Origin: Pandoraea fibrosis
GTDB lineage: Bacteria; Pseudomonadota; Gammaproteobacteria; Burkholderiales; Burkholderiaceae
Direction of reading: 5' to 3'
Assembly: GCF_000807775.2 (NCBI RefSeq)
Contig: NZ_CP047385.1
Coordinates: forward strand, 3,844,001 to 3,908,000
DNA length: 64,000 bases
Part shown: positions 37,536-46,275 of the stretch, piece after piece
How positions within the stretch are numbered: the stretch's first letter is position 1
How the letters are laid out: every line of letters starts with the position of its first letter
Made by a program: the position numbers and the translations under genes
Notes under the pieces: generated by a model
Databases searched by the model: none
Told to the model about the DNA's origin: nothing
The model's input: only the letters and a program-made list of their open reading frames with translations

Positions 37536-37605
37536 CTAGTCAACTATTGCATGGCCTTGAAATTTATTAAGTGGACGCTATAATCGTGACTAGTCAACCA
37601 TTGCA
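37536..37605. repeat. Two operator-like direct repeats flanking the marR promoter
   Basis: CTAGTCAACTATTGCA (37536-37551) and CTAGTCAACCATTGCA (37590-37605) differ at one base and lie on either side of the promoter, one upstream of -35 and one downstream of -10. The second contains the palindrome GACTAGTC. A third, degenerate copy (CGAGTCCACTATTTCA, 13/16) is at 38166-38181 before the outer-membrane gene. This arrangement fits binding sites of the MarR protein encoded here. Confidence 0.65.
37557..37584 (+). promoter_or_regulatory. Sigma-70 promoter of the efflux locus
   Basis: TTGAAA (37557-37562), a 16-bp spacer and a perfect TATAAT (37579-37584) precede the marR reading frame by 33 bp. 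Lying between two operator-like repeats, it is the likely promoter repressed by the MarR protein. Confidence 0.75.
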
Positions 37606-37616
37606 GCAGCACGAAA

Positions 37617-37740
37617 ATGAGCGAACCGCCCGTCACCCTCTCCGCTACGACGCCCACGTCGCAGCCGGACGCCCCCCCAGAGCGACCCTCCCCGCAACGC
37701 ATACGACATTGACGATTCCCTCGGGTATCTCGTTGCCCGG
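37617..37740 (+). other. N-terminal part of marR, out of frame with the rest
   Basis: ATG 37617 begins MSEPPVTLSATTPTSQPDAPP and would enter the MarR frame only if the run of seven C at 37672-37678 were six. As sequenced it stops at TGA 37710-37712. The MarR frame itself is open from 37621 and encodes conserved helix-1 residues (YDIDDSLGYLVARVRQL) just before GTG 37741, but contains no start codon there. So the 5' end is frameshifted relative to what homologues would need. Confidence 0.6.
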
Positions 37741-38127
37741 GTGCGTCAGCTGATCATGGCCGAGTTGACGAAGGAAACCTCGCAGTACGGCCTGACGAGC
37801 ACGCAGGCGACCATGCTCTATAAGGTGGCGACGGGCAAGAGCAAGACGGCAGCCGATCTGGCCCGTGATTACTGCATCGACGCGAGCGCGGTCACGCGCT
37901 TGCTCGACCGGTTGGAAGCCCACGGTTTGCTGGTCCGCGAGCGCAGCAAGATGGACCGCCGCACGGTGAATCTGAGTGCGACCGAAGCCGGATACGCCAT
38001 GGCCGACCGGATGCCCGACATTTTCGTGCGTGCCGCCGACCATCTGATGCGCGGTTTTTCCGTGGAGGAAGTGGGCTTTCTGAAGAGTCTGTTACGGCGA
38101 GTGATCGCCAACGGCGAATCGGGGTGA
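37741..38127 (+). CDS. MarR-family repressor, 5' end apparently frameshifted
   Basis: Winged-helix regulator of the downstream efflux genes. From the only in-frame start (GTG 37741) the protein is 128 residues and has the MarR core: LTSTQATMLYKV, the recognition region KTAADLARDYCIDASAVTRLLDRLE, the wing LVRERSKMDRRTVNLSATEAG and a C-terminal helix. It would lack most of helix 1, which forms the MarR dimer interface. A one-base deletion in the C7 run at 37672-37678 would restore a protein of about 169 residues starting at ATG 37617. Whether this is a real mutation, a slipping switch or a base-call error cannot be told here. Confidence 0.7.
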   Translation: MRQLIMAELTKETSQYGLTSTQATMLYKVATGKSKTAADLARDYCIDASAVTRLLDRLEAHGLLVRERSKMDRRTVNLSATEAGYAMADRMPDIFVRAADHLMRGFSVEEVGFLKSLLRRVIANGESG

Positions 38128-38165
38128 CGGCGAAAACCGTTCCGATCCGCCCCAGAAAAGCATGA

Positions 38166-38181
38166 CGAGTCCACTATTTCA
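38166..38181 (+). promoter_or_regulatory. Third operator-like copy upstream of the outer-membrane factor gene
   Basis: CGAGTCCACTATTTCA matches 13 of 16 bases of the repeat that flanks the marR promoter. It lies 65 bp upstream of the next gene and may allow separate repression of the efflux genes. Confidence 0.4.
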
Positions 38182-38245
38182 TACCTCGTCACTGCCCGAT
38201 TCCCGATTATTGTCAGTACAAGACTTCACTCGTAAAGGTTTTGCG

Positions 38246-39763
38246 ATGAAAGCGGCCTCACCGTTACTCCCGCGTTTGCGGGCCCGCTCAGCGATTTCCG
38301 CCCTCTGTCTGGCGGCTGCGACGCTGGGCTTTGCCGGTTGCGCGAACTTCGCCGGCATCCACAGCGACAAGCAGATCAGCACTCCCGATCAGTATCAGAC
38401 CCAGCGCAGCCTGCCCTCCGAGGGCGGCCAATGGCCGGGCACCGATTGGGCGCAGCGCTTTGGCGATCCGCAACTCGTCTCGCTGATCGACGAAGCCCTT
38501 GCCGGCAACCCCGATCTGGCCATGGCCGCCGCCCGCTTGAAGGCAGCGCAGGCGCAGACCGAAGGGGCAGCCGCAGCGTTGCTGCCGTCGGTCAACTTCT
38601 CGGGCGACGTCTACCGCACCCAGTTCACGGAAAACACCATCTATCCGCCGGGCTACGGCGGTACGTGGTTCACGCAGGGCGATCTGACGGCCTCGCTGTC
38701 GTGGGAACTCGACCTGTGGGGTAAGAACCGGTCGGCGCGCGCGCAGGCCACGTCGGCCGAGCGTGCCGAAGAAGCCGAAGATCAGGAAGTGCGACTCGCG
38801 CTGGCGACGGCGGTGGCGCGCTCGTACAACCAGCTCGCGCAGCAGTACGCGCTGCATGACGTACTCGATCGCATCAGCAAGCAACGCCAGAATCTGGGCA
38901 AGCTCACGGCGGACCGTGTGCGCGCCGGTCTCGACACGCAAGTCGAGCAGAAACAGGCCGACAGCAACAGCGCCGACATTCAGACGCAAATCGCACAGCT
39001 CGACGGTCAGATTCTGCTCACGCGCCATCAACTCGGCGTGTTGCTCGGCAAAGGTCCGGACCGCGGACTGGAAATTGCACCGCCGAAACTTGCCCAATTG
39101 CCGACCCCGGCCCTGCCTGACAATCTGCCGCTCGCCCTGCTCGGCCGCCGCCCGGACATCGTCTCGGCGCGCTGGGGCGTGGAAGCGCAGCTCAAGGGCG
39201 TGGACGTCGCCAAGGCACGCTTCTATCCCGATGTGAACCTCAACGCCGCCTTCGGCTTCTCCACCTTCGGGCTGGGCAAGCTGATCGATCCGAGCAGCCA
39301 GAATATGCAGGCCGGCCCCGTGATTTCGCTGCCGATCTTCGACGGCGGCCGTCTGCGCGCCAATCTGAAGGGCCAATACGCCGCCTATGAAAGTGCGGTG
39401 GCGAACTACGACTCGACACTCAACAAAGCGCTTGGTGACATCGCCGATCGCATGTCGTCGATCCGTTCTGCCGATAAGCAGATGGTGTCGCAGCGCGTGG
39501 CACAGGACGCCGCACAACGCGCCTACGACCTGGCCATCGATCGCTACAAGGCTGGCCTCACCCCGCAGTTGACCGTGCTCACCGCCGAATCGTCATTGCT
39601 CGCGCAGGAACAGGCGCGCGTGAATATCGACAGTGCGCGACGCGACCAGCAGATCGGCCTGATCAAGGCACTGGGCGGTGGATTCGATGCACAGGCATCG
39701 GGCCTCGTCGTGGGGCAGGAGCGCTCGGCAACGACTGACGGCGACGCCGCACAAACGCACTGA
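38246..39763 (+). CDS. Outer-membrane efflux lipoprotein, NodT/OprM family
   Basis: TolC-like outer-membrane channel of a tripartite drug exporter. The 505-residue precursor has a signal sequence and lipobox LGFAGC (acylated cysteine about residue 32), then two outer-membrane-efflux repeats (about 75-275 and 280-480) with coiled-coil helices rich in Gln/Ala. ATG 38246 is chosen since it begins the signal peptide and AAAGG lies seven bases upstream; an ATG at 38162 would add 28 unconserved residues. Followed 77 bp later by the adaptor gene, in the order NodT-EmrA-EmrB. Confidence 0.92.
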   Translation: MKAASPLLPRLRARSAISALCLAAATLGFAGCANFAGIHSDKQISTPDQYQTQRSLPSEGGQWPGTDWAQRFGDPQLVSLIDEALAGNPDLAMAAARLKAAQAQTEGAAAALLPSVNFSGDVYRTQFTENTIYPPGYGGTWFTQGDLTASLSWELDLWGKNRSARAQATSAERAEEAEDQEVRLALATAVARSYNQLAQQYALHDVLDRISKQRQNLGKLTADRVRAGLDTQVEQKQADSNSADIQTQIAQLDGQILLTRHQLGVLLGKGPDRGLEIAPPKLAQLPTPALPDNLPLALLGRRPDIVSARWGVEAQLKGVDVAKARFYPDVNLNAAFGFSTFGLGKLIDPSSQNMQAGPVISLPIFDGGRLRANLKGQYAAYESAVANYDSTLNKALGDIADRMSSIRSADKQMVSQRVAQDAAQRAYDLAIDRYKAGLTPQLTVLTAESSLLAQEQARVNIDSARRDQQIGLIKALGGGFDAQASGLVVGQERSATTDGDAAQTH

Positions 39764-39840
39764 GCGCCAGACACCCGATACACGCCACACAAAACAGACA
39801 AGACAACGTCACGGCACATTGAGAGATTAGTACGGAGCAA

Positions 39841-41079
39841 ATGATGAGCGATAACCAACAACAAGCGCCTGCCCAGCCGGCCCAGAGCAATGGCAAACGC
39901 CGCCGCATGATGCTGACGCTGACGGCCGTGATTGCCATTGCGGCGATCGGCTACGGTGCCTATTACGCGCTGTACGCGCGTTACTACGAAGACACCGACG
40001 ACGCATATGTCGCGGGCAACGTGGTGCAGATCACACCGCAGGTGGCGGGCACGGTCACCGGCGTGAAGGTCGACGATACGCAGATGGTCAAAGCCGGCCA
40101 ACCGCTGGTCACGCTGGACCAGACCGACGCCCGCGTGGCGTTGCTGAAGTCCGAAGCCAATCTGGCGCAGACCGTGCGTCAGGTGCGCACGTATTTCGTG
40201 AACAACGACGCTTACGCCGCCACGGTAGCCATGCGCGAATCGGAACTGGCCAAGGCGCAGGCCGACGTCAAGCGTCGCGAAATGGCCATTGCCACGGGCG
40301 CCGTCTCGCGTGAAGAGCTGGCCCACGCTCAGGACGCCGTGAAGGCGGCGCAAGCCTCGCTCGAACAGGCGCGTGCGCAATTGGTGTCGAACAAGGCGCT
40401 CACCGACAAGACCTCGGTGACCACGCATCCGAATGTGCAGCAGGCCGCCGCCCAGGTTCGCGCGGCCTATCTGGACTATGCCCGCACGTCGATCCCGGCG
40501 CCTGTGGATGGTTACGTGGCCAAACGCTCGGTGCAGGTCGGCCAGCGCGTAGCGACGGGCGCCCCGCTCATGGCGCTGGTGCCGCTCAACGAAGTCTGGG
40601 TGGACGCCAACTTCAAGGAAGTGCAGATCGCGCACATGCGCGTGGGTCAGCCCGTGACGCTCACGGCCGACGTGTACGGTTCGTCGGTCGAGTACAAGGG
40701 CACCGTCGCCGGCTTCTCCGCAGGCACGGGCAGCGCCTTCTCGCTGCTGCCGGCGCAAAACGCCACGGGTAACTGGATCAAGGTCGTGCAACGTCTGCCG
40801 GTGCGTATTGCGCTCGACGCAAAGCAGTTGCAACAGCACCCGCTGCGTGTCGGTCTGTCGATGCAGGTCAAGGTCAATGTACGCAACACGGACGGCAAGG
40901 AGCTGGGTGAAGCCCCGACGCTGCCGGTGTACTCGACCGACGTGTACGACAAGGTCGGCCACGACGCCGACGACATCGTCGCCAAGATCATCACCGAAAA
41001 CGCGGGTGCTGCGGCTGCCTCTGGCAACGGCGGCGCCAGCGACACGCGCAATCAGCCGGCTCGCGCACGTCCCCTGTAA
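39841..41079 (+). CDS. Membrane-fusion (adaptor) protein, EmrA/HlyD family
   Basis: Periplasmic adaptor joining the MFS pump to the outer-membrane channel. The 412-residue protein has one N-terminal membrane anchor (about residues 22-41), the signature YYEDTDDAYVAGNVVQITPQVAG of EmrA-type proteins, a lipoyl/biotinyl-like fold, a coiled-coil hairpin (about 105-205) and the C-terminal barrel. Two adjacent ATGs (39841, 39844) are both usable with GGAG upstream. The pump gene begins 37 bp later. Confidence 0.93.
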   Translation: MMSDNQQQAPAQPAQSNGKRRRMMLTLTAVIAIAAIGYGAYYALYARYYEDTDDAYVAGNVVQITPQVAGTVTGVKVDDTQMVKAGQPLVTLDQTDARVALLKSEANLAQTVRQVRTYFVNNDAYAATVAMRESELAKAQADVKRREMAIATGAVSREELAHAQDAVKAAQASLEQARAQLVSNKALTDKTSVTTHPNVQQAAAQVRAAYLDYARTSIPAPVDGYVAKRSVQVGQRVATGAPLMALVPLNEVWVDANFKEVQIAHMRVGQPVTLTADVYGSSVEYKGTVAGFSAGTGSAFSLLPAQNATGNWIKVVQRLPVRIALDAKQLQQHPLRVGLSMQVKVNVRNTDGKELGEAPTLPVYSTDVYDKVGHDADDIVAKIITENAGAAAASGNGGASDTRNQPARARPL

Positions 41080-41116
41080 AGCGGAGGGGGGTGCCCCCCA
41101 CCCCCTTTGACATCTC

Positions 41117-42667
41117 ATGGCAACTCAAAACGCTCCTGGCCCCCTGTCGGGGGGCCAGTTGGTACTCGGCACCATCGCGTTGTCGCTCGCCACGTTCATG
41201 AACGTGCTCGACACATCGATTGCCAACGTATCGATTCCCGCCATCTCCGGCGACCTCGGTGTCTCGTCGAGCCAGGGCACGTGGGTGATTACGTCGTTTG
41301 CCGTCGCCAACGCCATTTCGGTGCCGCTCACGGGCTGGCTCACCGAGCGCTTCGGCGCGGTGCGATTGTTCATCACGTCGATCCTGCTGTTCGTGCTGGC
41401 CTCGTGGTTGTGCGGTATGGCGCCCACGCTCGAAATCCTGCTCGCAGCGCGCGTATTGCAAGGTGCCGTCGCCGGGCCGATGATCCCGCTCTCGCAATCG
41501 CTGCTGCTCTCGAGCTATCCGCCCGCGAAGAGTTCGATGGCCCTGGCGCTATGGGGCATGACAACGCTGGTCGCCCCGGTGATGGGCCCGATTCTCGGCG
41601 GCTGGATCTCGGACAACTACCGCTGGCCATGGATCTTCTACATCAACATTCCGGTCGGCATTGCCGCCGCGTATGTCACGTGGCTGATCTACGCCAAGCG
41701 CGAAACGCCAACGCAACGCAAACCGATCGATAAGGTCGGGCTGGCCTTGCTGGTGTTGTGGGTCGGCTCGCTCCAGGTGATGCTCGACAAGGGCAAGGAA
41801 CTCGACTGGTTCAATTCGTCGACCATTGTCGCGCTCGCGCTCGTGGCCCTGGTGTCGTTCTGCTTCTTTGTTATCTGGGAGATCACGGAGAAGCATCCGG
41901 TGGTCGACCTGACGCTCTTCAAGCGGGTCAACTTCACCGGCGGCGTGGTGGCCATCTCGGTAGGCTACGGTCTGTTCTTCGGCAATCTGGTGATCTTGCC
42001 TCAGTGGTTGCAGATCTACCTTGGCTACACGGCGACCGAGGCCGGTCTGGTGATGGCGCCGGTGGGTCTGTTCGCCATCATTCTGTCGCCGATCATCGGC
42101 AAGACACTGCCAAAGCTCGATGCCCGCTGGGTCGTGACTGTCTCGTTCCTGTTGTTCGCGCTGGTATTCGTGATGCGCTCGCACTTCAACACGCTCGTCG
42201 ATACGCGCACGCTGATGATTCCGACGTTCCTGCAGGGCGTGCCGATGTCGATGTTCTTCATCCCGCTCACGGCCATCATTCTGTCGGGGTTGCCGGCACA
42301 TCGCATTCCGGCCGCGGCAGGTCTGTCGAACTTCGTGCGCATTACGTGCGGTGCTGTAGGCACATCGATCGCGACCACCATGTGGGACAACCGGATCACC
42401 CTGCACCACGCGCAGTTGACGGAGCATCTGACACCCTACGATCCGACGTTCAACGCCTCGGTAGAGAGCCTCAATCAGCTCGGCATGACGACGCCGCAGG
42501 CCCACGGTTACATCGACCGCCTGGTCACGCAGCAGTCGGCCATGCTCGGTGCCAACGACATTTTCTGGATCTCGGCGCTGCTGTTCGTGCTGATGATCGC
42601 GATGGTGTGGATTACGCGCCCGATGAAGGGCGGCGGTGGCGCAGACGCCGCGGCCGGCGCCCACTGA
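41117..42667 (+). CDS. MFS drug efflux pump, DHA2/EmrB family
   Basis: Proton-driven 14-helix exporter of hydrophobic drugs. The 516-residue protein has the motif-A region WLTERFGAVRLF, the DHA-specific motif C in LVAPVMGPILGGWISDNYRWPWIFYINIPVG (about 155-185), and motif D1 LDTSIANVSIPAI at the start. Together with the NodT channel and EmrA adaptor it makes a complete EmrAB-TolC-type pump; substrates are not predictable. A strong terminator follows. The upstream MarR gene probably represses all three. Confidence 0.95.
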   Translation: MATQNAPGPLSGGQLVLGTIALSLATFMNVLDTSIANVSIPAISGDLGVSSSQGTWVITSFAVANAISVPLTGWLTERFGAVRLFITSILLFVLASWLCGMAPTLEILLAARVLQGAVAGPMIPLSQSLLLSSYPPAKSSMALALWGMTTLVAPVMGPILGGWISDNYRWPWIFYINIPVGIAAAYVTWLIYAKRETPTQRKPIDKVGLALLVLWVGSLQVMLDKGKELDWFNSSTIVALALVALVSFCFFVIWEITEKHPVVDLTLFKRVNFTGGVVAISVGYGLFFGNLVILPQWLQIYLGYTATEAGLVMAPVGLFAIILSPIIGKTLPKLDARWVVTVSFLLFALVFVMRSHFNTLVDTRTLMIPTFLQGVPMSMFFIPLTAIILSGLPAHRIPAAAGLSNFVRITCGAVGTSIATTMWDNRITLHHAQLTEHLTPYDPTFNASVESLNQLGMTTPQAHGYIDRLVTQQSAMLGANDIFWISALLFVLMIAMVWITRPMKGGGGADAAAGAH

Positions 42668-42723
42668 AGCCAAGTCTTCCCCCCGAGTGCCCGGCCCTGC
42701 TCTGTACTACCGGGCACTTCTTG

Positions 42724-42754
42724 AACCCCGCTGATGTTAGCGGGGTTTTTTTAT
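42724..42754 (+). terminator. Intrinsic terminator of the efflux operon
   Basis: AACCCCGCT (42724-42732) and AGCGGGGTT (42739-42747) pair around GATGTT, followed by seven T. Confidence 0.92.
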
Positions 42755-42784
42755 TGAAGAAGAGACGTCGCCGGTCGGTGCGTG

Positions 42785-43093
42785 TCAACCGACGAGATAA
42801 CGCAATGCGCCGGTCACAACGATACTGAGGATCACCGTCGGCAGCAGCGAGAATCGCATGGCGGCGAGCAACGTCAGCGCCAGCGCCATCAAATCGGCAG
42901 GCCGGTCGGCGACGAACGACGGCGCGATCACCGAAATGAGCACACAGCCGGGCAAGCTCTCCATCACGGCGCGCACACGTGGGCTCAGGGTACGATCGCG
43001 CAGCACGAGAAAGCCGACGATACGCGTGGCGTAGGTCGTGACTGCCATCAGGGCGACGGTCGCCAGCGGCAGAAGCAGCGTGAGGTCAGGCAT
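42785..43093 (-). CDS. AzlD-family branched-chain amino-acid exporter subunit
   Basis: Small partner of AzlC. The 102-residue membrane protein has three or four helices, with TYATRIVGFLVL and AVMESLPGCVLISVIAP as the characteristic AzlD segments. It overlaps the end of azlC by eight bases on the minus strand, showing translational coupling. AzlCD exports branched-chain amino acids or related azaleucine. Confidence 0.88.
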   Translation of the reverse strand: MPDLTLLLPLATVALMAVTTYATRIVGFLVLRDRTLSPRVRAVMESLPGCVLISVIAPSFVADRPADLMALALTLLAAMRFSLLPTVILSIVVTGALRYLVG

Positions 43094-43808
43094 CGCGCGG
43101 CTCCATCAGAATCGCTGCCACCAACCCGGCGCACGCCCCCGCCGCGACGTACCACGCCCCCGGCACATAAAGGTAAGTCAACGCTGCGGCAACGAGACTG
43201 ACCAGCCACGGCAGGCTCTTGCGCCAACCGCGCCACATCCCTTTGAGCAACACAAGGAAGACGGCGGTGAACGCCATGTCGAAGCCGTATTGTTCGATGT
43301 CGCCAAGCACGGGCCCGAGCACGGCGCCAAGCGCCGTAAAGGCTATCCACGTCAGCCAGAGATTCACGGCAACGCCGAGGTAGTACGGCAGACTGACCCG
43401 GTCGGCACCCCGCGCCTTCACGTCGGTGAGCGCCATCGCCCAACTTTCGTCGCACATCAAAAACAACGAAGCGAGCGCGCGACGCAATTGCACATGCCGC
43501 ATGAGCGGCGCGAGCGCAGCACCCATCAGAATATGACGCGCATTGACCAGGCACGACATCGCGACGATCAGCGCAAGATGCGGCGGCGATGTCCACAAGC
43601 GCACTGCCGTGAACTCGGAGCCCCCTGCAAAATTGAGCCCGGTCATGAGCGGGACGAGAAACGCCGGCATGCCCTTTTGCGCGGCTTGTGCACCCAGCAC
43701 CATCGCAAACGGCACGAAACCCAACATCACCGGCAATGAAGCGCGCATACCGCGCGCCACTTCGAGTTTGACATCCGACTGCTGTGACGATGCAGCCGAA
43801 GAAGACAT
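43086..43808 (-). CDS. AzlC-family branched-chain amino-acid exporter subunit
   Basis: Large subunit of the AzlCD exporter. The 240-residue protein carries the AzlC family start ARGMRASLPVMLGFVPFAMVLGA, the NFAGGSEFTAVRLW segment and SCLVNARHILMGAALAPLM. ATG 43808 starts before a short hydrophilic leader; longer frames are rejected as their leaders are not conserved. It overlaps azlD by eight bases. Divergent from the thioesterase gene across a 303-bp gap that shows no other gene. Confidence 0.9.
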   Translation of the reverse strand: MSSSAASSQQSDVKLEVARGMRASLPVMLGFVPFAMVLGAQAAQKGMPAFLVPLMTGLNFAGGSEFTAVRLWTSPPHLALIVAMSCLVNARHILMGAALAPLMRHVQLRRALASLFLMCDESWAMALTDVKARGADRVSLPYYLGVAVNLWLTWIAFTALGAVLGPVLGDIEQYGFDMAFTAVFLVLLKGMWRGWRKSLPWLVSLVAAALTYLYVPGAWYVAAGACAGLVAAILMEPRDA

Positions 43809-44111
43809 TCCAGACACAAACACTCCTGCTTGAACCACGTTATTTCCGGTGAATCCACCGGGTTGGCAGGATATCGAAAAACGACCGTTTGACGCTTGTA
43901 TATTCTTGCGCTTCGCGTATCGACCGGGGCCGTTACACCGACTCAAGCGCTGCCAATCCGAGGGAAACCGCGGGAAATGACAAGGACGAAGGCGCTGCGT
44001 GACGCGCCGGCACGCCTTACGCAATCGCAGTATCATTGCGCATTCCCCGACCCGTGGCTCCGCGAACGGACTGCGGCCGGGAAAGAACCATCAGCCCGCA
44101 AAACAGACATC

Positions 44112-44606
44112 ATGAATACCCCGCAGAATCAAAGCGAACGCTCCGAAGTCACTTTCCGCTTTCTGGCCGAGCCGGCCGCCGTCAATTTCGGTGGCAAGGT
44201 GCACGGGGGCTCGCTCATGAAGTGGATCGACGAAGTGGCCTATGCCTGCGCCGCCACCTGGTCGGGCCGCTATTGTGTAACGGTCAGCGTCGGCAACATC
44301 CGCTTCCGCCGTCCGATTCTGGTGGGCAATCTCGTGGAGCTGCGCGCACGTATCGTGGCGACGGGCCGCACCAGCATGCACATCCATGTCTCGGTGCACG
44401 CCGGCGATCCCAAGTGGGGCGAGCTGCGTCAGACGACCGACTGCCTGATGGTGTTCGTCGCCGTCGACGAGAGCAACCACCCGGTCAGCGTGCCGTCCTT
44501 CGAGCCGAAGACAGAAGAACAAAAGGCATTGGCGAAGTACGCCATGGACGTCAAGGCAGCGCTGGACGCCATCGTTGAACTCAAGCCGGAGAACGTCGCC
44601 AACTAA
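44112..44606 (+). CDS. Acyl-CoA thioesterase, hotdog fold
   Basis: A 164-residue single-hotdog thioesterase of the YciA/BACH-like type. Blocks: NFGGKVHGGSLMKWIDEVAYACAATWSG (about 26-53) with the catalytic aspartate (WIDE), then YCVTVSVGNIRFRRPILVGNLVELRA (typical second-half strand) and C-terminal region. ATG 44112 is the start; a longer frame upstream is not conserved. Likely hydrolyses acyl-CoA to free acid and CoA; chain length unknown. It is convergent with truB. Confidence 0.88.
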   Translation: MNTPQNQSERSEVTFRFLAEPAAVNFGGKVHGGSLMKWIDEVAYACAATWSGRYCVTVSVGNIRFRRPILVGNLVELRARIVATGRTSMHIHVSVHAGDPKWGELRQTTDCLMVFVAVDESNHPVSVPSFEPKTEEQKALAKYAMDVKAALDAIVELKPENVAN

Positions 44607-44653
44607 GGGCGTCGGTCATGAGGCGGCGAGGTGCGGCGACACCGCACCGCCGC

Positions 44654-45640
44654 TCACTGCGTCTTGAGCAGGCGCTGCGGTGTGAGCAACGCTTGCGCAT
44701 CGAGCCGCGCGACGCCGAGCAAGCGCACCGGGGCGTCGCCGACGGCTTCGGCATAGACCTTCACCTCGATGTCGTCATGTCCCGCGGCGCATTCGCGCAG
44801 CGGCTGAGGACAACGTGTTTCATCCAGACGCAGACGCTGCCCGTGTGCGAAGCGCCTGGCGAGCGTTTCATCGAGCCAGATGGTCGGTAGCGTCTTCAGA
44901 AGGGCATCGACCGGGGCCAGCGCGGCCACCCGCTGCGCGTGATCGAGCGCGGCAAGCGCCTCGAGCGTGAGCGCGCCATCCAACGTGAGCGGGCCAACCG
45001 CCGTGCGCCGCAGCGCGCGCAAATGCGCGCCGCAGCCCAGCGCTTCGCCGATGTCTTCCGCCAGCGTGCGCACATACGTGCCCTTGCTGCATGTCACGCG
45101 CAAGGTGAACTCGGCGGCATCGGGCAAGGCGCATGCCGTCACTTCCAGCAGATGGATGGTGACCTCGCGGGCTTCACGCTCAAGCGTCTGTCCTGCGCGC
45201 GCATATTCGTACAACGGCTTGCCGTCGCGCTTGAGCGCCGAGTACATCGGCGGCACCTGAGAGATCGGTCCCGTAAAGCGCGGCAGCACGGCGCGAATCG
45301 CCGCTTCGTCCACCGTTACGGGACGCGTGAGCAACACCTCCCCTTCCGCATCGCCCGTCGTCGTGGTTTCGCCCAGACGCACACGCGCTTCGTAAGTCTT
45401 GTCGGCTTCCAGCAAATCCTGCGAGAACTTCGTCGCCTCGCCGAAGCACAACGGCAACAAACCGGTCGCCAACGGGTCGAGCGTGCCCGTATGCCCGGCC
45501 TTCAATGCCTGCAACAGGCGCTTGGCTTTGATCAGTGCGTCGTTGGACGACAAGCCCAGCGGCTTGTCCAGCAGCAACACGCCATCAAGGGCGAAACGAG
45601 GGAGTTTTTGGCGGGGTGCCTGCGAACGCGGGTCCGTCAT
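44654..45640 (-). CDS. truB: tRNA pseudouridine-55 synthase
   Basis: Makes pseudouridine 55 in the T-loop of tRNAs. The 328-residue protein has the TruB signature GVLLLDKPLGLSSNDAL, the catalytic D55 in GHTGTLDPLATGLLPLCFGEATKFSQ and the insertion/PUA-type C-terminal region (about 265-320). Minus strand, 135 bp after rbfA, as in the conserved nusA-infB-rbfA-truB order. ATG 45640 is used; an extended frame would add an unconserved leader. Confidence 0.96.
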   Translation of the reverse strand: MTDPRSQAPRQKLPRFALDGVLLLDKPLGLSSNDALIKAKRLLQALKAGHTGTLDPLATGLLPLCFGEATKFSQDLLEADKTYEARVRLGETTTTGDAEGEVLLTRPVTVDEAAIRAVLPRFTGPISQVPPMYSALKRDGKPLYEYARAGQTLEREAREVTIHLLEVTACALPDAAEFTLRVTCSKGTYVRTLAEDIGEALGCGAHLRALRRTAVGPLTLDGALTLEALAALDHAQRVAALAPVDALLKTLPTIWLDETLARRFAHGQRLRLDETRCPQPLRECAAGHDDIEVKVYAEAVGDAPVRLLGVARLDAQALLTPQRLLKTQ

Positions 45641-45775
45641 GATGCGGGGATGGCTTGAGAGATTCTTGTGGGTGTCGAACCCTCGCACGCGTGATACGTG
45701 CTCAGGCATCGCAGCACCACCGGGCTCGCCATCGGCGAACCCGGCAGGCTGCGTCGTCCGTCGTCAATCGACAGC

Positions 45776-46192
45776 TTACTTGCCGTCGTCTTCCTTGTCG
45801 CTGTCCGGTGCGTCGCCTTCGCCGGCCTCTTCTTTCGCGCGCGTCGCGTTGGCCGTATCGATCAGTCGCGACATCTCGATGGCACGCTCGATCGACTGGT
45901 CGAAGTGGAAGTGCAACGTCGGCACGGTGTGGATATGCAACCGCTTGAACAGCAGATTGCGCAGATAGCCGGCCGCCTCGTTGAGCGCCTCGCCCGTTGC
46001 CTTCGGATCGCCGGTCAGCGTCGTATAAAACACTTTTGCATGCGCATAGTCCGGCGTCACTTCCACGCTTTGCAGCGTGACCAGACCAATGCGCGGGTCC
46101 TTCACTTCGCGTTGAATCAACTCCGACAGATCGCGCTGGATCTGGTCGTTGATACGAAGATTGCGGCCCGGAACACCACGTTTCTTTGCCAT
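45776..46192 (-). CDS. rbfA: 30S ribosome-binding factor A
   Basis: Cold-shock 16S processing and late 30S assembly factor. The 138-residue KH-like protein has [47 protein letters not shown] sequence and a C-terminal acidic, Asp/Glu-rich tail. Located 83 bp after infB, in standard order. Confidence 0.95.
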   Translation of the reverse strand: MAKKRGVPGRNLRINDQIQRDLSELIQREVKDPRIGLVTLQSVEVTPDYAHAKVFYTTLTGDPKATGEALNEAAGYLRNLLFKRLHIHTVPTLHFHFDQSIERAIEMSRLIDTANATRAKEEAGEGDAPDSDKEDDGK

Positions 46193-46212
46193 AACTTACT
46201 CGCTAATAATGC

Positions 46213-46252
46213 AATGGCCCACGCCACCGGTTTCCCGGCTTGGTGGGCCATT
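46213..46252 (-). repeat. Hairpin between infB and rbfA
   Basis: AATGGCCCAC (46213-46222) and GTGGGCCATT (46243-46252) are perfect 10-bp complements around 20 nt that can pair partly. There is no U-tract on the minus strand after it, so it is more likely a processing or mRNA-stability element than a terminator. Confidence 0.5.
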
Positions 46253-46275
46253 CCACATCCGTTGTGCAAATCGCG

